Shown piece after piece: positions 46,355-55,488 of a stretch of DNA of 64,000 nt. The notes under the pieces were generated by a model. The model did no database searches. It saw only the letters and a list, made by a program, of their open reading frames with translations, and had not been told where the DNA came from. Position 1 is the stretch's first letter. Every line of letters begins with the position of its first letter. This DNA is from CAVYWD01 sp963772225 (lineage in GTDB: Bacteria > Myxococcota > Myxococcia > Myxococcales > UBA5297). The DNA lies in contig CAVYWD010000002.1 in assembly GCA_963772225.1 (NCBI GenBank), forward strand, positions 1,116,001 to 1,180,000, in the 5' to 3' direction. The position numbers were made by a program, and so were the translations under genes.

Positions 46355-49033
46355 TCAACGCCGCCGCCGCGCGCGCAAGGCCAGCACCGCCGCGGCAAAA
46401 GCGGCGACCGCCTCGGGCGAGCTCGACGAGCTGCAGCCGCAGCCGCCTGCCACCGCTCCCGCGCCGGGGCTGAGCCCGGCGTCCCGCCCGGAGCTGCTCC
46501 CGGCGTCCTTGCCCGACGAACCCCCGCCGTCGCTGCTCGCCCCTCCGCCGTCCGCGTTTCCGGAGCTAGCGTCCGCGCTCCCGGAGCTAGCGTCCGCGCT
46601 CCCGGAGCCGCCGTCCGCGCCCCCGGAGCCACCGTCTGCGCTCCCGGAGCCGCCGTCCGCGCCCCCGGAGCCGCCGTCCGCGTTTCCGGAGCCGCCGTCC
46701 GCGCCCCCGGAGCTACTGCCGGCGTCGCCCGATGTGCCGGCGTCGGCGCCGCCGATGGGCGTCACATTGCCCACCGCGATGACGACCTGGTCGGAGGATT
46801 TTCCGCCTTTGTCGTCGGTCGCCGTGGCGACCAGGACATGATAGCCCTGGACCACACTGCTCATTTGAAGGGTGTACGGCGCGCTGCTGTCTTCGCCGAT
46901 CTTCGCTCCGTCTGCGAAGAACTCCACCTTGGCGACGCTCCCGTCGGAGTCGCTCGCGTCCGCGGCGATCGCGACGCTGGCCCCGGCGGCGAAAGTGGCG
47001 CCGTCCGCCGGCGAGGTGATCTTCACCACGGGCAGGACATTGGCCGGTTGGCTCGCCGTCGGGAAGAGCCGAGCGAAGTCCGCGTTGGCCAGCGCGACCT
47101 CCACCTGCGCCCAGAAGCGGTGATAGCTCATTTGCGGGACCTGGCCGGCATTGACCGCTGTTTGTACGCGCGCAAAATCCGGGTCCTGCTTGTACTTACT
47201 GCGAATGTCCAGGAAGGTGACGCCGGGCTTGATGGCGTCACCGTCGGGCATGGTCCCGGTCCAGCCGGACGGGATGTAGACCGTCTGATCGAAAAGGCGA
47301 TGGTAATCGTCGCGCGCCTCCGTGGTCGAGACGCCCTTGCTGTCGCGGTAGAGCGTCCACATGCGGTCGAGGAGCTCCTTGGCCATGGCGCGGGCCTCGG
47401 CGTCCTCGCCGCCCGCCCACTGCGCCTTGGCGGCGGCGTAATTGGCGAGAGTCCTGGCGAGCGAGGCGGTCACGCCGACGTCATTGGTGGTATTCACCAC
47501 GCTGACGTGGAGATTGTCGTTCGTGGCGGGGCTGGCGGGATTCCAGGTCTCCGGCTGTCCGGACCAGCCCAGCGTCGACGGGATCTGGTAGCTCCCGTCC
47601 GCCGGCAGCTGAACCGACCGCTTCACCCAGGCGACCCACCGGTCGAGCAGGCTTCCCGCGGTCGCGTTCCCGGTGACGAGGTAATACTCCGCCACGCGCT
47701 GCATGGACCACGCTTGCCAGCCGAACCATTGATTGCTGGGCGGGTCGAGGTACACCGGCGCTTCGGTATACGCCATCTTGTAGAAGGTGCTCGTGCCCTG
47801 CGGGAAAGCCTCGTAGCGTCCTTTGTAGCTGTTGGTCGCGCCGCCGGCGATGGCCCCTTCCGCCGACTGCAGCCATTGATAGAACTCGAGCTGTCGGGCG
47901 AGGCTCGCAGACCAATCGCTCACCCCCTTCGACGAGAGCGGCTTCAAGGCCGCCACCTGGCTCAGGGCATAGGCCGCCATGGGGTTCTGGTAGCCGAAGT
48001 GCGCGTGGCTCGAGCCCATTCGCCAGGCCCAACCCGACGACGGGTCGGTGGCGCCGCCCCAGGCGTAATACCACGAGAGCAGAAAGTGGGCGCTCGTGCG
48101 GTCGGTCCCGGGGGTGCAGGAGGTCGACTGACAGCCGATCGCCTTGAAGTATTTGTCAAAGAGCGCGTATCGCAGGTAATCGCCGATGCGGCTCGCCTTG
48201 GCCACCGGGACGCTCGCCCCTTTGTTCTGAGCCTGAGCCCAAACCGACGCCCAATACATGGCCTGGACGACCCGCGCGTCGGCGTCGGGAGCGGTCGAGT
48301 ACTTCCACTGCTTCGCGTAGGACTTGTCGCCGACGAAGAGGTCCAGGTAGCCGTTCTTGCCGCCCCACTTGAAGGCGTCCCAGCAAGGCTGGGGCACGGC
48401 CTCCCAGACCGACTCCTGCGGCCCGCGCTGGAAGGTGTTGATATAGGAAGGCTTGCTCGTCCCATCGGCGCGGTTGCCGTAGCCGTACCAATTGTCGACG
48501 TCGAGAATCCAGTGCATGCCGAATACATCTTTGACGCCATAGGCAGAGCTCAATTCGTCGGCCAATGGGTCTTGCCCGGCCGTGACGCTGGAGTTGAGCG
48601 GCGCGGGGTACCCCGACGGATCGTCCTCTTCGGGCGCATACGTGGCCGGGCTGCTCGGCTTGTAGAATGAGTTCGTCGGCTGATCGACCTGCGCCGGGAT
48701 GGCGACCTGCTCGATCTTCGCCCAGGCATTGGCGAGCGATGACCAATCGTTGGTGAGCCGGCCCTGAGTGGCCTCGAGCCAGAGCCAATAGCTCAGCGCT
48801 TCGCTGGTGGTCTCGTGGCCGTAGTCCGGAGCCTCGATGAGGAGGGTCTCGGGCGCGTGGTAGGGCACGCCGTCGGGGCTGAAATAACCGTTCGTCGAGT
48901 CGTGGAGGTTCTGGTACATCGCCTGAAAACGGGCGCTGTAGACCGTGGGGTCGTACGCCGCCTGTGCGGCCGCCCCTCCGCCGGCGAGCAGCGCCGCTGC
49001 CGCCGTTACACTCCCAACCCAACGAACGCGCAT
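46355..49033 (-). CDS. GH48 cellulase (cellobiohydrolase-type) with Ig domain and MYXO-CTERM tail
   Basis: An 892-residue secreted protein; the ATG at 49033 has GGAGG four bases upstream. The signal peptide ends near AAAQAA. The GH48 catalytic domain is clear: FSPDGVPYHAPETLLIEAPD, then YGHETTSEALSYWLWLEA with the general acid Glu at about residue 74. ANAWAKIEQVAIPAQVD and GMHWILDVDNWYGYGN also match. GH48 enzymes cleave cellulose processively from the reducing end. A Big_9-type Ig domain follows (VVKITSPADGATFAAGASVA, YTLQMSSVVQGYHVLVATAT). A long Gly/Ser/Ala/Asp repeat from 21-bp DNA units comes next, then a MYXO-CTERM-like sorting tail (Cys-rich, hydrophobic, RRRR), suggesting cell-surface display. 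No CBM is present. A terminator follows. Confidence 0.92.
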   Translation of the reverse strand: MRVRWVGSVTAAAALLAGGGAAAQAAYDPTVYSARFQAMYQNLHDSTNGYFSPDGVPYHAPETLLIEAPDYGHETTSEALSYWLWLEATQGRLTNDWSSLANAWAKIEQVAIPAQVDQPTNSFYKPSSPATYAPEEDDPSGYPAPLNSSVTAGQDPLADELSSAYGVKDVFGMHWILDVDNWYGYGNRADGTSKPSYINTFQRGPQESVWEAVPQPCWDAFKWGGKNGYLDLFVGDKSYAKQWKYSTAPDADARVVQAMYWASVWAQAQNKGASVPVAKASRIGDYLRYALFDKYFKAIGCQSTSCTPGTDRTSAHFLLSWYYAWGGATDPSSGWAWRMGSSHAHFGYQNPMAAYALSQVAALKPLSSKGVSDWSASLARQLEFYQWLQSAEGAIAGGATNSYKGRYEAFPQGTSTFYKMAYTEAPVYLDPPSNQWFGWQAWSMQRVAEYYLVTGNATAGSLLDRWVAWVKRSVQLPADGSYQIPSTLGWSGQPETWNPASPATNDNLHVSVVNTTNDVGVTASLARTLANYAAAKAQWAGGEDAEARAMAKELLDRMWTLYRDSKGVSTTEARDDYHRLFDQTVYIPSGWTGTMPDGDAIKPGVTFLDIRSKYKQDPDFARVQTAVNAGQVPQMSYHRFWAQVEVALANADFARLFPTASQPANVLPVVKITSPADGATFAAGASVAIAADASDSDGSVAKVEFFADGAKIGEDSSAPYTLQMSSVVQGYHVLVATATDDKGGKSSDQVVIAVGNVTPIGGADAGTSGDAGSSSGGADGGSGNADGGSGGADGGSGSADGGSGGADGGSGSADASSGSADASSGNADGGGASSDGGGSSGKDAGSSSGRDAGLSPGAGAVAGGCGCSSSSSPEAVAAFAAAVLALRARRRR

Positions 49034-49128
49034 ACTGCCTCCACCGAGGAGATCGTGGGCCGCCAAAGGGCGGCAGCCCGCCGATCACGCCGAATGGAGG
49101 AGAGAAAGCGCCGTTCGGGTCAGGTCGC

Positions 49129-50004
49129 TCAGCCCTTCGGCTTGGCCCCGACGACCTCGGCGACCACCCTTTCGAGCGCCGTGCGCCCGAGCTTCATCCG
49201 GTCCCCGACGGGCCGGATGCGGCCCGAGGCGAAGCCGGCATTCATCTCCGCGAGAATCTCCGCGAGCTCCTGGCTCATGCCCGCCTGCACCATGGCCGCG
49301 GCCTGCCCCTGCGGCGGGATATCGACGACCTGCAGCGTCTTGTTGAGCGCCCTTCCCAGCATTTGGGCGACCTGGCGAATGGAGTAGGACGGTCCGACCA
49401 GGTCGACCACCTCGCTTTTCGCCGAGGGCAGCTCGAGCTCGCAGGCGGCCAAGAGCCCGATGTCCCGCGTCGCGATCATGGGAATCGGCGCGTCCGCCGA
49501 GGGCATCATGTTCGGGAAGACGCCCGCGCTCTTCGCGGCCCCCAGGGAGCTCGCGAGGTTCTCCTGGAAGTAGCCCGCGCGGATGGCTGTGAGCTTGACC
49601 CCCGTGGCGCGCAGCGCGTCCTCCAGATGGTGCAGCCCTTTGATGGGACCCGTGCCGTCCGGCAGGTCCGCGCCCACCGACGAGAGCTGCACCACGTGCA
49701 AGACCTTGCTCTCCTTCACGGCCGCGGCGATGGCGTCGGCGGTCGCGCGCTGATGGGCGTAGAAGCCGGCCGCCTTGTCGTTGGGAGGCGGCAAGAGCAC
49801 GAAGAACCCGTCGGCGCCGCGCAAGGCGCCCGCCAGGGACTTCGCGTCCTCCAGTGCCGCCACCGCGACCTCGGCCCCTTGCTTCGCAAAGGGCGCGCCT
49901 TTGGCCGCGTCCCGAACCAGCACCTTGACCTTCTGGCCGTGCCCTGTGAGCTCCCTGGCGACGACCGACCCGACGTGACCCGTGACCCCGGCGACGACGA
50001 ACAT
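49129..50004 (-). CDS. NmrA-like NAD(P)-binding protein
   Basis: A 291-residue atypical short-chain dehydrogenase. The Rossmann motif VAGVTGHVGSVVARELTG is at the N-terminus; VQLSSVGADLPDGTGPIKGL and TAIRAGYFQENLASSLG match the NmrA/HSCARG family. Members often act as NADPH sensors or reductases; no specific role can be assigned. The ATG at 50004 has GGAGG seven bases upstream. Confidence 0.85.
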   Translation of the reverse strand: MFVVAGVTGHVGSVVARELTGHGQKVKVLVRDAAKGAPFAKQGAEVAVAALEDAKSLAGALRGADGFFVLLPPPNDKAAGFYAHQRATADAIAAAVKESKVLHVVQLSSVGADLPDGTGPIKGLHHLEDALRATGVKLTAIRAGYFQENLASSLGAAKSAGVFPNMMPSADAPIPMIATRDIGLLAACELELPSAKSEVVDLVGPSYSIRQVAQMLGRALNKTLQVVDIPPQGQAAAMVQAGMSQELAEILAEMNAGFASGRIRPVGDRMKLGRTALERVVAEVVGAKPKG

Positions 50005-50175
50005 GGCGCGACCTCCGAATCCCTTCCCGCCCTTCGCCGGATTTCTTAAGACCCGCCGTGGAGGCGAGCCATGACTAAGCGTCCCATTCCCTCACCGGGC
50101 GTCTTTCGAGGCGCCGACGCGCAGGAAGAGGCCTGAACGGGGCGCGGCGCGCGCTGGCTGGGGTGCGACCGGAGC

Positions 50176-51315
50176 TCAGCGACAGGACAGCGCTTCGGCC
50201 GAGATCGCCCGATCGTAATGAACCGTGGCGTCGCCCCCGCCGGTCAGATTCCTCACCACGAGCGCGCCCCAGACTTCGAAGGGCGCGCTGCTGGCAAAAT
50301 CCGTATCCGGGGCATAGAGACTTCCGAACAGGCGCGAGCCCTGCGGGATGTTCATGGCGCCGTCGCCCGCCTTGTAGATGCGCAGCGCCGACGGGCGTTC
50401 AGGGTCGCCCAGGTCGGCCGCGGCCAGGTTGACCGGGCCGTCGACAAAGAGGTCGAGCTCCGCCCCCGTTGCGAGCTCGACCTTCAGGGGCGCCACCTCC
50501 CCTTGCACGAAGACGGCGCTGCGCCCGACGGCGCGCAAGGTGAACACCAATCCGTCGGTTTGAATCGCGCTCAAATAGAACAGGCCACAGGGCACTTCCA
50601 GCGTCGCCTCGCCCACCATGCTCGCGAAGGCGTCCGGCGAAAGCCCGATGGCGGCGTCGTCGTTCTCCTGGGAGTGCAGAGTGATGAGCCTTAGGATGTC
50701 CACCCCGTCGGCTGCGCTGCACTTGCACGGCGGAGCGATGGACACTTCGCCCACCTGCTGCTGGCCGGCATTGACGGCGCCTTGGCGGGTCGCACCCGAG
50801 GGTTGGGTGAGCGCGCCGGCGACATCCATCGCCATCACGCTGACGTTGCCGCCGATCTGCGCCGCGCCCCCGACCGTCACCGCCGAGATCGGCCTCCCAA
50901 GGTCGCCTTCGACGACGAGGTCGCCGCCCACGACGAGCCGAGTCCCGGCCTCCGCGGCGCCGGCGGCGACGGTCAGGTTGCCGCCGACCTCGAGCACGTC
51001 GGCGAAGGAAAGACCGAGGTTCGTCCCGACGTCTCCGCCCGCACCGCCGAAGGCCCAAGGGGTTATCCGCGAGTCGAAACCGTCCGCGACGACGTGCGAG
51101 CCGAACTGGAGCGCGTTGCACGCGCATACCGCGCCCGTGAAGACCGCGCTGGCGATCGCCCCGGTGCAGGTCCCGTCGGCCAGGACGGGTGGGCCCGAGC
51201 TCGAGCAGTGCGCGGCGCTCGGCGATAAGCCCTGCTTCGCGACCGCGTCGCGGGCAGCGCAGGCCGCGCACGCGAGCAGCGCGGCGACCGCGAGCCCGCG
51301 CGGCGCTTCGGTCAT
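50176..51315 (-). CDS. Lipoprotein of the ECF sigma operon (DUF7305-like C-terminus)
   Basis: A 379-residue lipoprotein with a signal ending near LLACAACA. The body is Gly/Ala/Val-rich with repeated 'VGGNLTV/VVGGDLVVEGDLG' strands, suggesting a stacked beta structure of the polymer-forming or DUF7305 type. The end (NIPQGSRLFGSLYAPDTDFA, WGALVVRNLTGGGDATVHYD) matches that theme. Cys pairs (CKCS) are also present. Its ATG overlaps the stop of the upstream TPR gene (ATGA), the third gene of a coupled sigma operon. It may be the surface output or sensor partner; the function is not known. Confidence 0.68.
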   Translation of the reverse strand: MTEAPRGLAVAALLACAACAARDAVAKQGLSPSAAHCSSSGPPVLADGTCTGAIASAVFTGAVCACNALQFGSHVVADGFDSRITPWAFGGAGGDVGTNLGLSFADVLEVGGNLTVAAGAAEAGTRLVVGGDLVVEGDLGRPISAVTVGGAAQIGGNVSVMAMDVAGALTQPSGATRQGAVNAGQQQVGEVSIAPPCKCSAADGVDILRLITLHSQENDDAAIGLSPDAFASMVGEATLEVPCGLFYLSAIQTDGLVFTLRAVGRSAVFVQGEVAPLKVELATGAELDLFVDGPVNLAAADLGDPERPSALRIYKAGDGAMNIPQGSRLFGSLYAPDTDFASSAPFEVWGALVVRNLTGGGDATVHYDRAISAEALSCR

Positions 51316-52265
51316 CGCATCAGCTCGCCTTGGCGCCGGCGCGCCGCCGGGGCCAGGGCGGAGCCCGGATGGTGCGCGAGGAACTCGGTCAGCGCGGCCG
51401 ACTCTCGAACGCCGTCCCCCAGGGCGCGCCAGGCCTCGACGAGGCCCCACCGCGACTCCTCCGCGAGCGGACCGGTCGGCCGCGCCGAGAGCGTGCGCTG
51501 GTAGGCCGCCAACGCGCCCGCGGGGTCTCGCAGCTTGTCGACGTGCAGCGCCGCCGACGCGACCTCCGCCACCACCGCGGCGTCCGAGCTGGGGAACCGC
51601 TGGACCACAGCCTGGTAGAGCTCGTCCGCCTCGACCCAGAGATGATCGCGGCGCCGCTCATTGGCCAGCGCGAGCAGGTCCTCGAGGGGCGCCGTCTCCA
51701 AGTCGATTTCGGCGGAGACGGGCGCGGCGCTCTTGGGCACTTCCGCCGCCGGCGCGCGCACATGCCGGTGCCTGTGGCGGCGGATCGGCGCGGCCGGCTC
51801 CAGCGAGGGCGCCGGAGGCGCCATCGGCACCGGCGCGGGGAGCTCCATCAGCTCCTCGGGGCTCGCGGGCGCAGGCGTTCCGATGCGCCCGGCGGGCCGC
51901 GCCGAGCGGATCGCCGCCGGCGGCTCGACCGCCTCCACGGGCGCATGAACGTACCGGCCAACCAGCGCGGCTGCGCCCGCGCCAAACGAGATCACCGCGA
52001 TAGCAGCGGCGGCGGGCGCGGCAAAGCGCCGCCACGCCCAACCCATCGCGGCCGGCTCCTGCTCAGCGTGGGAGGCCGAGTCCCCGGCCTGCGCCGCGAG
52101 GGCGGCATCGACGATGGAACGTACCATCGCCGCGGAAGCCGCCGTCGCAAGCCGCCGAGCGGGCCCGGGGCGATCGTCGAGAGGGGGCAGAAGGTCCGAC
52201 AGAAGCGCCTCGTCAGCGGGGAAGCTCCAAGCATTGCTGCCTTCGTTACTTGGGCGTTGACTCAT
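51312..52265 (-). CDS. Single-pass membrane TPR protein, putative anti-sigma partner
   Basis: A 317-residue protein. The cytoplasmic N-terminus (about 75 residues) precedes one membrane helix (AAPAAAAIAVISFGAGAAAL), a Pro/Ala linker with an RRHRHRHVR patch, and a C-terminal TPR region (WVEADELYQAVVQRFPSS, DPAGALAAYQRTLSARP, ALTEFLAHHPGSALAPAARR). It starts by a 4-bp ATGA overlap with the ECF sigma gene stop and ends in another with the lipoprotein gene start. Position and topology fit an anti-sigma factor, but no recognised ZAS zinc motif is present, so the role is inferred. Confidence 0.72.
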   Translation of the reverse strand: MSQRPSNEGSNAWSFPADEALLSDLLPPLDDRPGPARRLATAASAAMVRSIVDAALAAQAGDSASHAEQEPAAMGWAWRRFAAPAAAAIAVISFGAGAAALVGRYVHAPVEAVEPPAAIRSARPAGRIGTPAPASPEELMELPAPVPMAPPAPSLEPAAPIRRHRHRHVRAPAAEVPKSAAPVSAEIDLETAPLEDLLALANERRRDHLWVEADELYQAVVQRFPSSDAAVVAEVASAALHVDKLRDPAGALAAYQRTLSARPTGPLAEESRWGLVEAWRALGDGVRESAALTEFLAHHPGSALAPAARRRQGELMR

Positions 52266-52795
52266 GACTCACCTTGGTGGAGCGCGCGCAGTTTGCCCAT
52301 TCCAATGCGAAGGCGACTTCGAATCGTTTCGAACGGAAGGCCCAGCTCCCCGGCGATCTCTGGAACGCTCATTCCCGCCACGTGGTGAAGCACCAGCGCG
52401 TGGCGTTGATCGTCGGGGATCTCGGCGAGAAGCGCGACTGCGTGCCGCCGGGCGGCGTATTCGTCAGGGGGGCCGTCGGGGTGCGGCACTGCCGAGAGAT
52501 CTGCGCCCGAATCCACCTGCGCACGCGCCCGTCGCGCGCGCCGGAGAAAGGCGAAGGTCGCCCGGGCCGTCACCCGATCCGCCCACGCGTTCAGCGTGCC
52601 CTCGCCCCGATGGCTGTGAAGGCCGCCGATGATGGCCACGAGCGCCTCTTGTGCGATGTCCTCAACCTCGGAGTCGTTTCGCACCAGGTAGCGCACGAGG
52701 TTGCGGACCCTCGGCAGCAGCTCGCCAACGACAGCTTCCAGCGCCTTGCGGTCGCCGGCCACGGCCGCCGCCAACCGGGCGTCCGGGGGACCCAT
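52262..52795 (-). CDS. ECF-family RNA polymerase sigma factor
   Basis: A 177-residue sigma-70 family ECF factor. Region 2 includes VRNLVRYLVRNDSEVEDIAQ and AWADRVTARATFAFLRRARR; region 4 includes DDQRHALVLHHVAGMSVPEI and GLPFETIRSRLRIGMGKLRA. The ATG at 52795 (GGAG upstream) is preferred; an ATG at 52828 would add 11 residues. It heads an overlapping three-gene operon with the membrane TPR protein and the lipoprotein, so it probably responds to a signal they sense. Confidence 0.9.
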   Translation of the reverse strand: MGPPDARLAAAVAGDRKALEAVVGELLPRVRNLVRYLVRNDSEVEDIAQEALVAIIGGLHSHRGEGTLNAWADRVTARATFAFLRRARRARAQVDSGADLSAVPHPDGPPDEYAARRHAVALLAEIPDDQRHALVLHHVAGMSVPEIAGELGLPFETIRSRLRIGMGKLRALHQGES

Positions 52796-52951
52796 CAGCC
52801 TAACTCCGCGGAGTGGAATCGCGTGCATGTACGTCTTAAGGAGACAGCACCAGGGCGAACAGGGTCAAGGCGCGCGAATTGAGCGCCCGCGCGGGGGCTC
52901 CTAGATTCGACCTCTCGGGCTGTCAATTCAAGGACTTGCACTTCTAAGACC

Positions 52952-53950
52952 TCAAAAGGCGTCGATGAGTAGACTGAGCGTCGCGCGCGGCTCCATGGGC
53001 CATAACGTCGTCAGCGTCTCGAAACCACCAGTGCCCTCGACTCCGAACTCCGGTTTCCGGCCAAGCACGTCGGCCCCAAGGGTTGCGCTGACCCAGACCC
53101 GAGAGGTCATCCGCACCGACACGCTGATGGCCGGGGTCACCACCGGCGTCCACGTGGCCTTGGCGGAGGTCGGAGCAAGACCCGAGCCGACGGACGACGT
53201 GGTTCTAGCGTATCGCGCGGCGGCCAGGGTGAGCTGCGGGCCGAGTCGAAAGCGCGCGCCCGCGCCCGGGCGTCCGAGCAGGTCGACCCCCGCCATGAGC
53301 CCCGCCATCAGCCGCTCCACCTGGATGCTGGTGCTGGCCGAGGCTATCTGCACCGCAGGGTGATATTCGACCGCCGCCGCCAGACTCCAATTCCCCAGGG
53401 CGCCGCCCAACTGGCCTTCCATCCCTTGGCGCCCGGCAGGTCCCTGCCGCTCCACGACGCCCGTCCACCCCAGCTCGCCCCAAAGGCGCGGCGGCGACGG
53501 CGCAGGCGGCTCAGGCTCCTCGACGGGCATCTCCTCGCCGGCAACCAGGCCTTTCAGGGCCGTGCGCACCACCAGGGCGGCCGCCTCGGTGGAAGCCGAC
53601 TCGGACATCGCCCCGGTGGACTGTCTAACCCGCCGGCGAAAGACGCGGTGGCCGCGCGCGACGCGGACGACCCACCCGTCGACGTCGGGCGCGAACCAGA
53701 CCACCACGTCGGCGGCGCGGTCCGCGGCCTCCGACAGCGCGGCATCGACCGGGCGTTCGGCGCTGAGCTCCGGCGCCTCCACCACGGACAGCTGCACGTC
53801 CAAGTCCGCCGTGTGGCCTTGGACCCGCGACGCCAGCTCGCGCTCGCGCTCTCCGCCGATGAGCACGAGCACCCGCAACGACGGGGCCCGCGCGGCCGAG
53901 CTCGCGGCGAGCGCCGCGGCCAAGGTCACGGAGAGAAGGTGCGAATTCAT
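52952..53950 (-). CDS. Secreted protein, possible outer-membrane beta-barrel
   Basis: A 332-residue protein with a signal peptide (LLSVTLAAALAASSAARA). The N-terminal part (SLRVLVLIGGERERELASRV) is a small alpha/beta domain. A Pro-rich break (EEPEPPAPSPPR) precedes beta-rich segments ending in aromatic pairs (ATLSLLIDAF), as in outer-membrane barrels. The start is uncertain: no ribosome-binding site is evident at 53950, and a GTG at 53962 is possible. It lies 156 bp upstream of the sigma gene on the same strand and is divergent from the DUF1552 gene. Confidence 0.6.
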   Translation of the reverse strand: MNSHLLSVTLAAALAASSAARAPSLRVLVLIGGERERELASRVQGHTADLDVQLSVVEAPELSAERPVDAALSEAADRAADVVVWFAPDVDGWVVRVARGHRVFRRRVRQSTGAMSESASTEAAALVVRTALKGLVAGEEMPVEEPEPPAPSPPRLWGELGWTGVVERQGPAGRQGMEGQLGGALGNWSLAAAVEYHPAVQIASASTSIQVERLMAGLMAGVDLLGRPGAGARFRLGPQLTLAAARYARTTSSVGSGLAPTSAKATWTPVVTPAISVSVRMTSRVWVSATLGADVLGRKPEFGVEGTGGFETLTTLWPMEPRATLSLLIDAF

Positions 53951-54060
53951 GACGCGACACACAAAAGCACGATTGCTCTATCTTTGACAGAGTTCGGCAC
54001 CAACTTCTACCCCGCGGCTGACCCGATTCGCTCAGGGCATTCTCTATTTTCGCGATCGCC

Positions 54061-55488
54061 ATGACTACCAAACTCCCCGATCTTTCGAGCCCCCCAGCCC
54101 TGGGCGACAGCGCCCCGGCTGCTGGGGACGTGAAGCCCTCCGAGCCTACAATCCTGCGCAAGCCGCCTAGGAGCGGGTGGGATAGGCGCACCATCAGCCG
54201 CCGCGCCTTCACCGCCGGTGCCGGCGCCGCTCTGCTCGCCGCGCCCTTCGTCGAGCTGCTGATGCCGAGGCGCGCGCGCGCCGCCGCGGCGAAGACCGCC
54301 AAGCGCCTGGTGGTAGTCTTCAACCCCAACGGCACCGTGCCCGCCTTGTGGAGACCGACCGGCACCGAGAAGAGCTTCAGCTTCCCGGCGGGGTCCGTCC
54401 TCGAGCCGCTCGCCGACCTCAAGGACCAGCTCGTGGTGCTCGACGGGATTCAGTTCGTCAACACCAGCAACCACCAGGGCGGAATGGTGGCCATGCTCAC
54501 CGGCAACGGGACCGCCACCGATGAGTCCAAGGGCTTGTCGGTGGACCAGTTCGTCGCCAACGCCATCGGCGGCTCGACGCGCCTCCGCTCGCTGGAGTTG
54601 GGCGTGCAGACGTCGGAGTGGGGCAACGGCCCCCAGACGCGCATGTCCTACTCGTCGGCGGGCGTGTTCGCGCCTCCCGACGATGACCCCCAGAGCATCT
54701 TCGAGCGCATCTTCGGCGACGCGACCTCGTCGTCCTCTTCCTCGTCCACCACTCAGGATCCCCGGTCCACGCGGCGCAAGAGCGTCATCGACGCCGTGAT
54801 GGGCGACCTCGCGGCACTGAGGAGCCGCGTCGGCGTCGAGGAGCAGAGCAAGCTCGACCAGCACCTGACCGCCCTGCGCCAAGTCGAGCAGAGCCTCGGC
54901 ATCGGCGGCAGCTCAAGCGGCGTGAGCTGCACCGGGGGGACCAAGCCCGCGAGCGTCAATCTCAACGACAACGCGAACATCCCGGTCATCGGCAAGTCGC
55001 AGATGGACCTCTTGGTCACGGCCCTCGCCTGCGGGGCCACCAACGTCGCCTCCCTGCAGTGGGCCTTCACCGTGGCGCCGCACGTCTTGGGTTGGCTCGG
55101 CATCACGGACGGCCACCACACGCTCTCTCACAACGGCGACTCGGACACCGTCGGCGTCGGCAAGTTCATCAGCACGGAGCGCTGGTTCGCCCAACAGTTC
55201 GCCTACCTCCTGGGCAAGCTTCAGAGCACCCCGGACCCCGCCGGCGGGACCCTGCTCGACTCCACGCTCGTGCTCTGGTGCAAGGAGATGGGCGACTCGC
55301 GGCTGCACGTCTGCACGGACGTGCCGATGGTCCTGGCCGGCGGCGGCGTGTTCACGCCGGGCCGCTATGTCCAGACCAACGGCGCTTCCCACACCCAGCT
55401 GCACGTCTCCATCTGCCAAGCGATGGGCCTCCCCAACAACACCTTCGGCAACGCGACCTACGGTACGGGCCCGCTGGCGGGTCTCTAA
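54061..55488 (+). CDS. DUF1552 protein, Tat-exported
   Basis: A 475-residue DUF1552 family protein. The signal has a twin-Arg motif (TISRRAFTAGAGAALLAAPF) well inside the N-terminus, so export by Tat is likely. The core motifs are KRLVVVFNPNGTVP, SFPAGSVLEPLADLKDQLVV, NTSNHQGGMVAMLTG and LDSTLVLWCKEMGDSRLHVC, which resemble the alkaline-phosphatase-like DUF1501/DUF1552 fold. Family function is unestablished. The stop is followed directly by the ATG of the DUF1592-CBM2 gene (TAAATG), so the two are translationally linked and probably work together. Confidence 0.9.
   Translation: MTTKLPDLSSPPALGDSAPAAGDVKPSEPTILRKPPRSGWDRRTISRRAFTAGAGAALLAAPFVELLMPRRARAAAAKTAKRLVVVFNPNGTVPALWRPTGTEKSFSFPAGSVLEPLADLKDQLVVLDGIQFVNTSNHQGGMVAMLTGNGTATDESKGLSVDQFVANAIGGSTRLRSLELGVQTSEWGNGPQTRMSYSSAGVFAPPDDDPQSIFERIFGDATSSSSSSSTTQDPRSTRRKSVIDAVMGDLAALRSRVGVEEQSKLDQHLTALRQVEQSLGIGGSSSGVSCTGGTKPASVNLNDNANIPVIGKSQMDLLVTALACGATNVASLQWAFTVAPHVLGWLGITDGHHTLSHNGDSDTVGVGKFISTERWFAQQFAYLLGKLQSTPDPAGGTLLDSTLVLWCKEMGDSRLHVCTDVPMVLAGGGVFTPGRYVQTNGASHTQLHVSICQAMGLPNNTFGNATYGTGPLAGL

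Noticed and set aside
46838..48670. 610-codon plus-strand frame over the GH48 gene
   Set aside because: Pure shadow of the GH48 coding strand.
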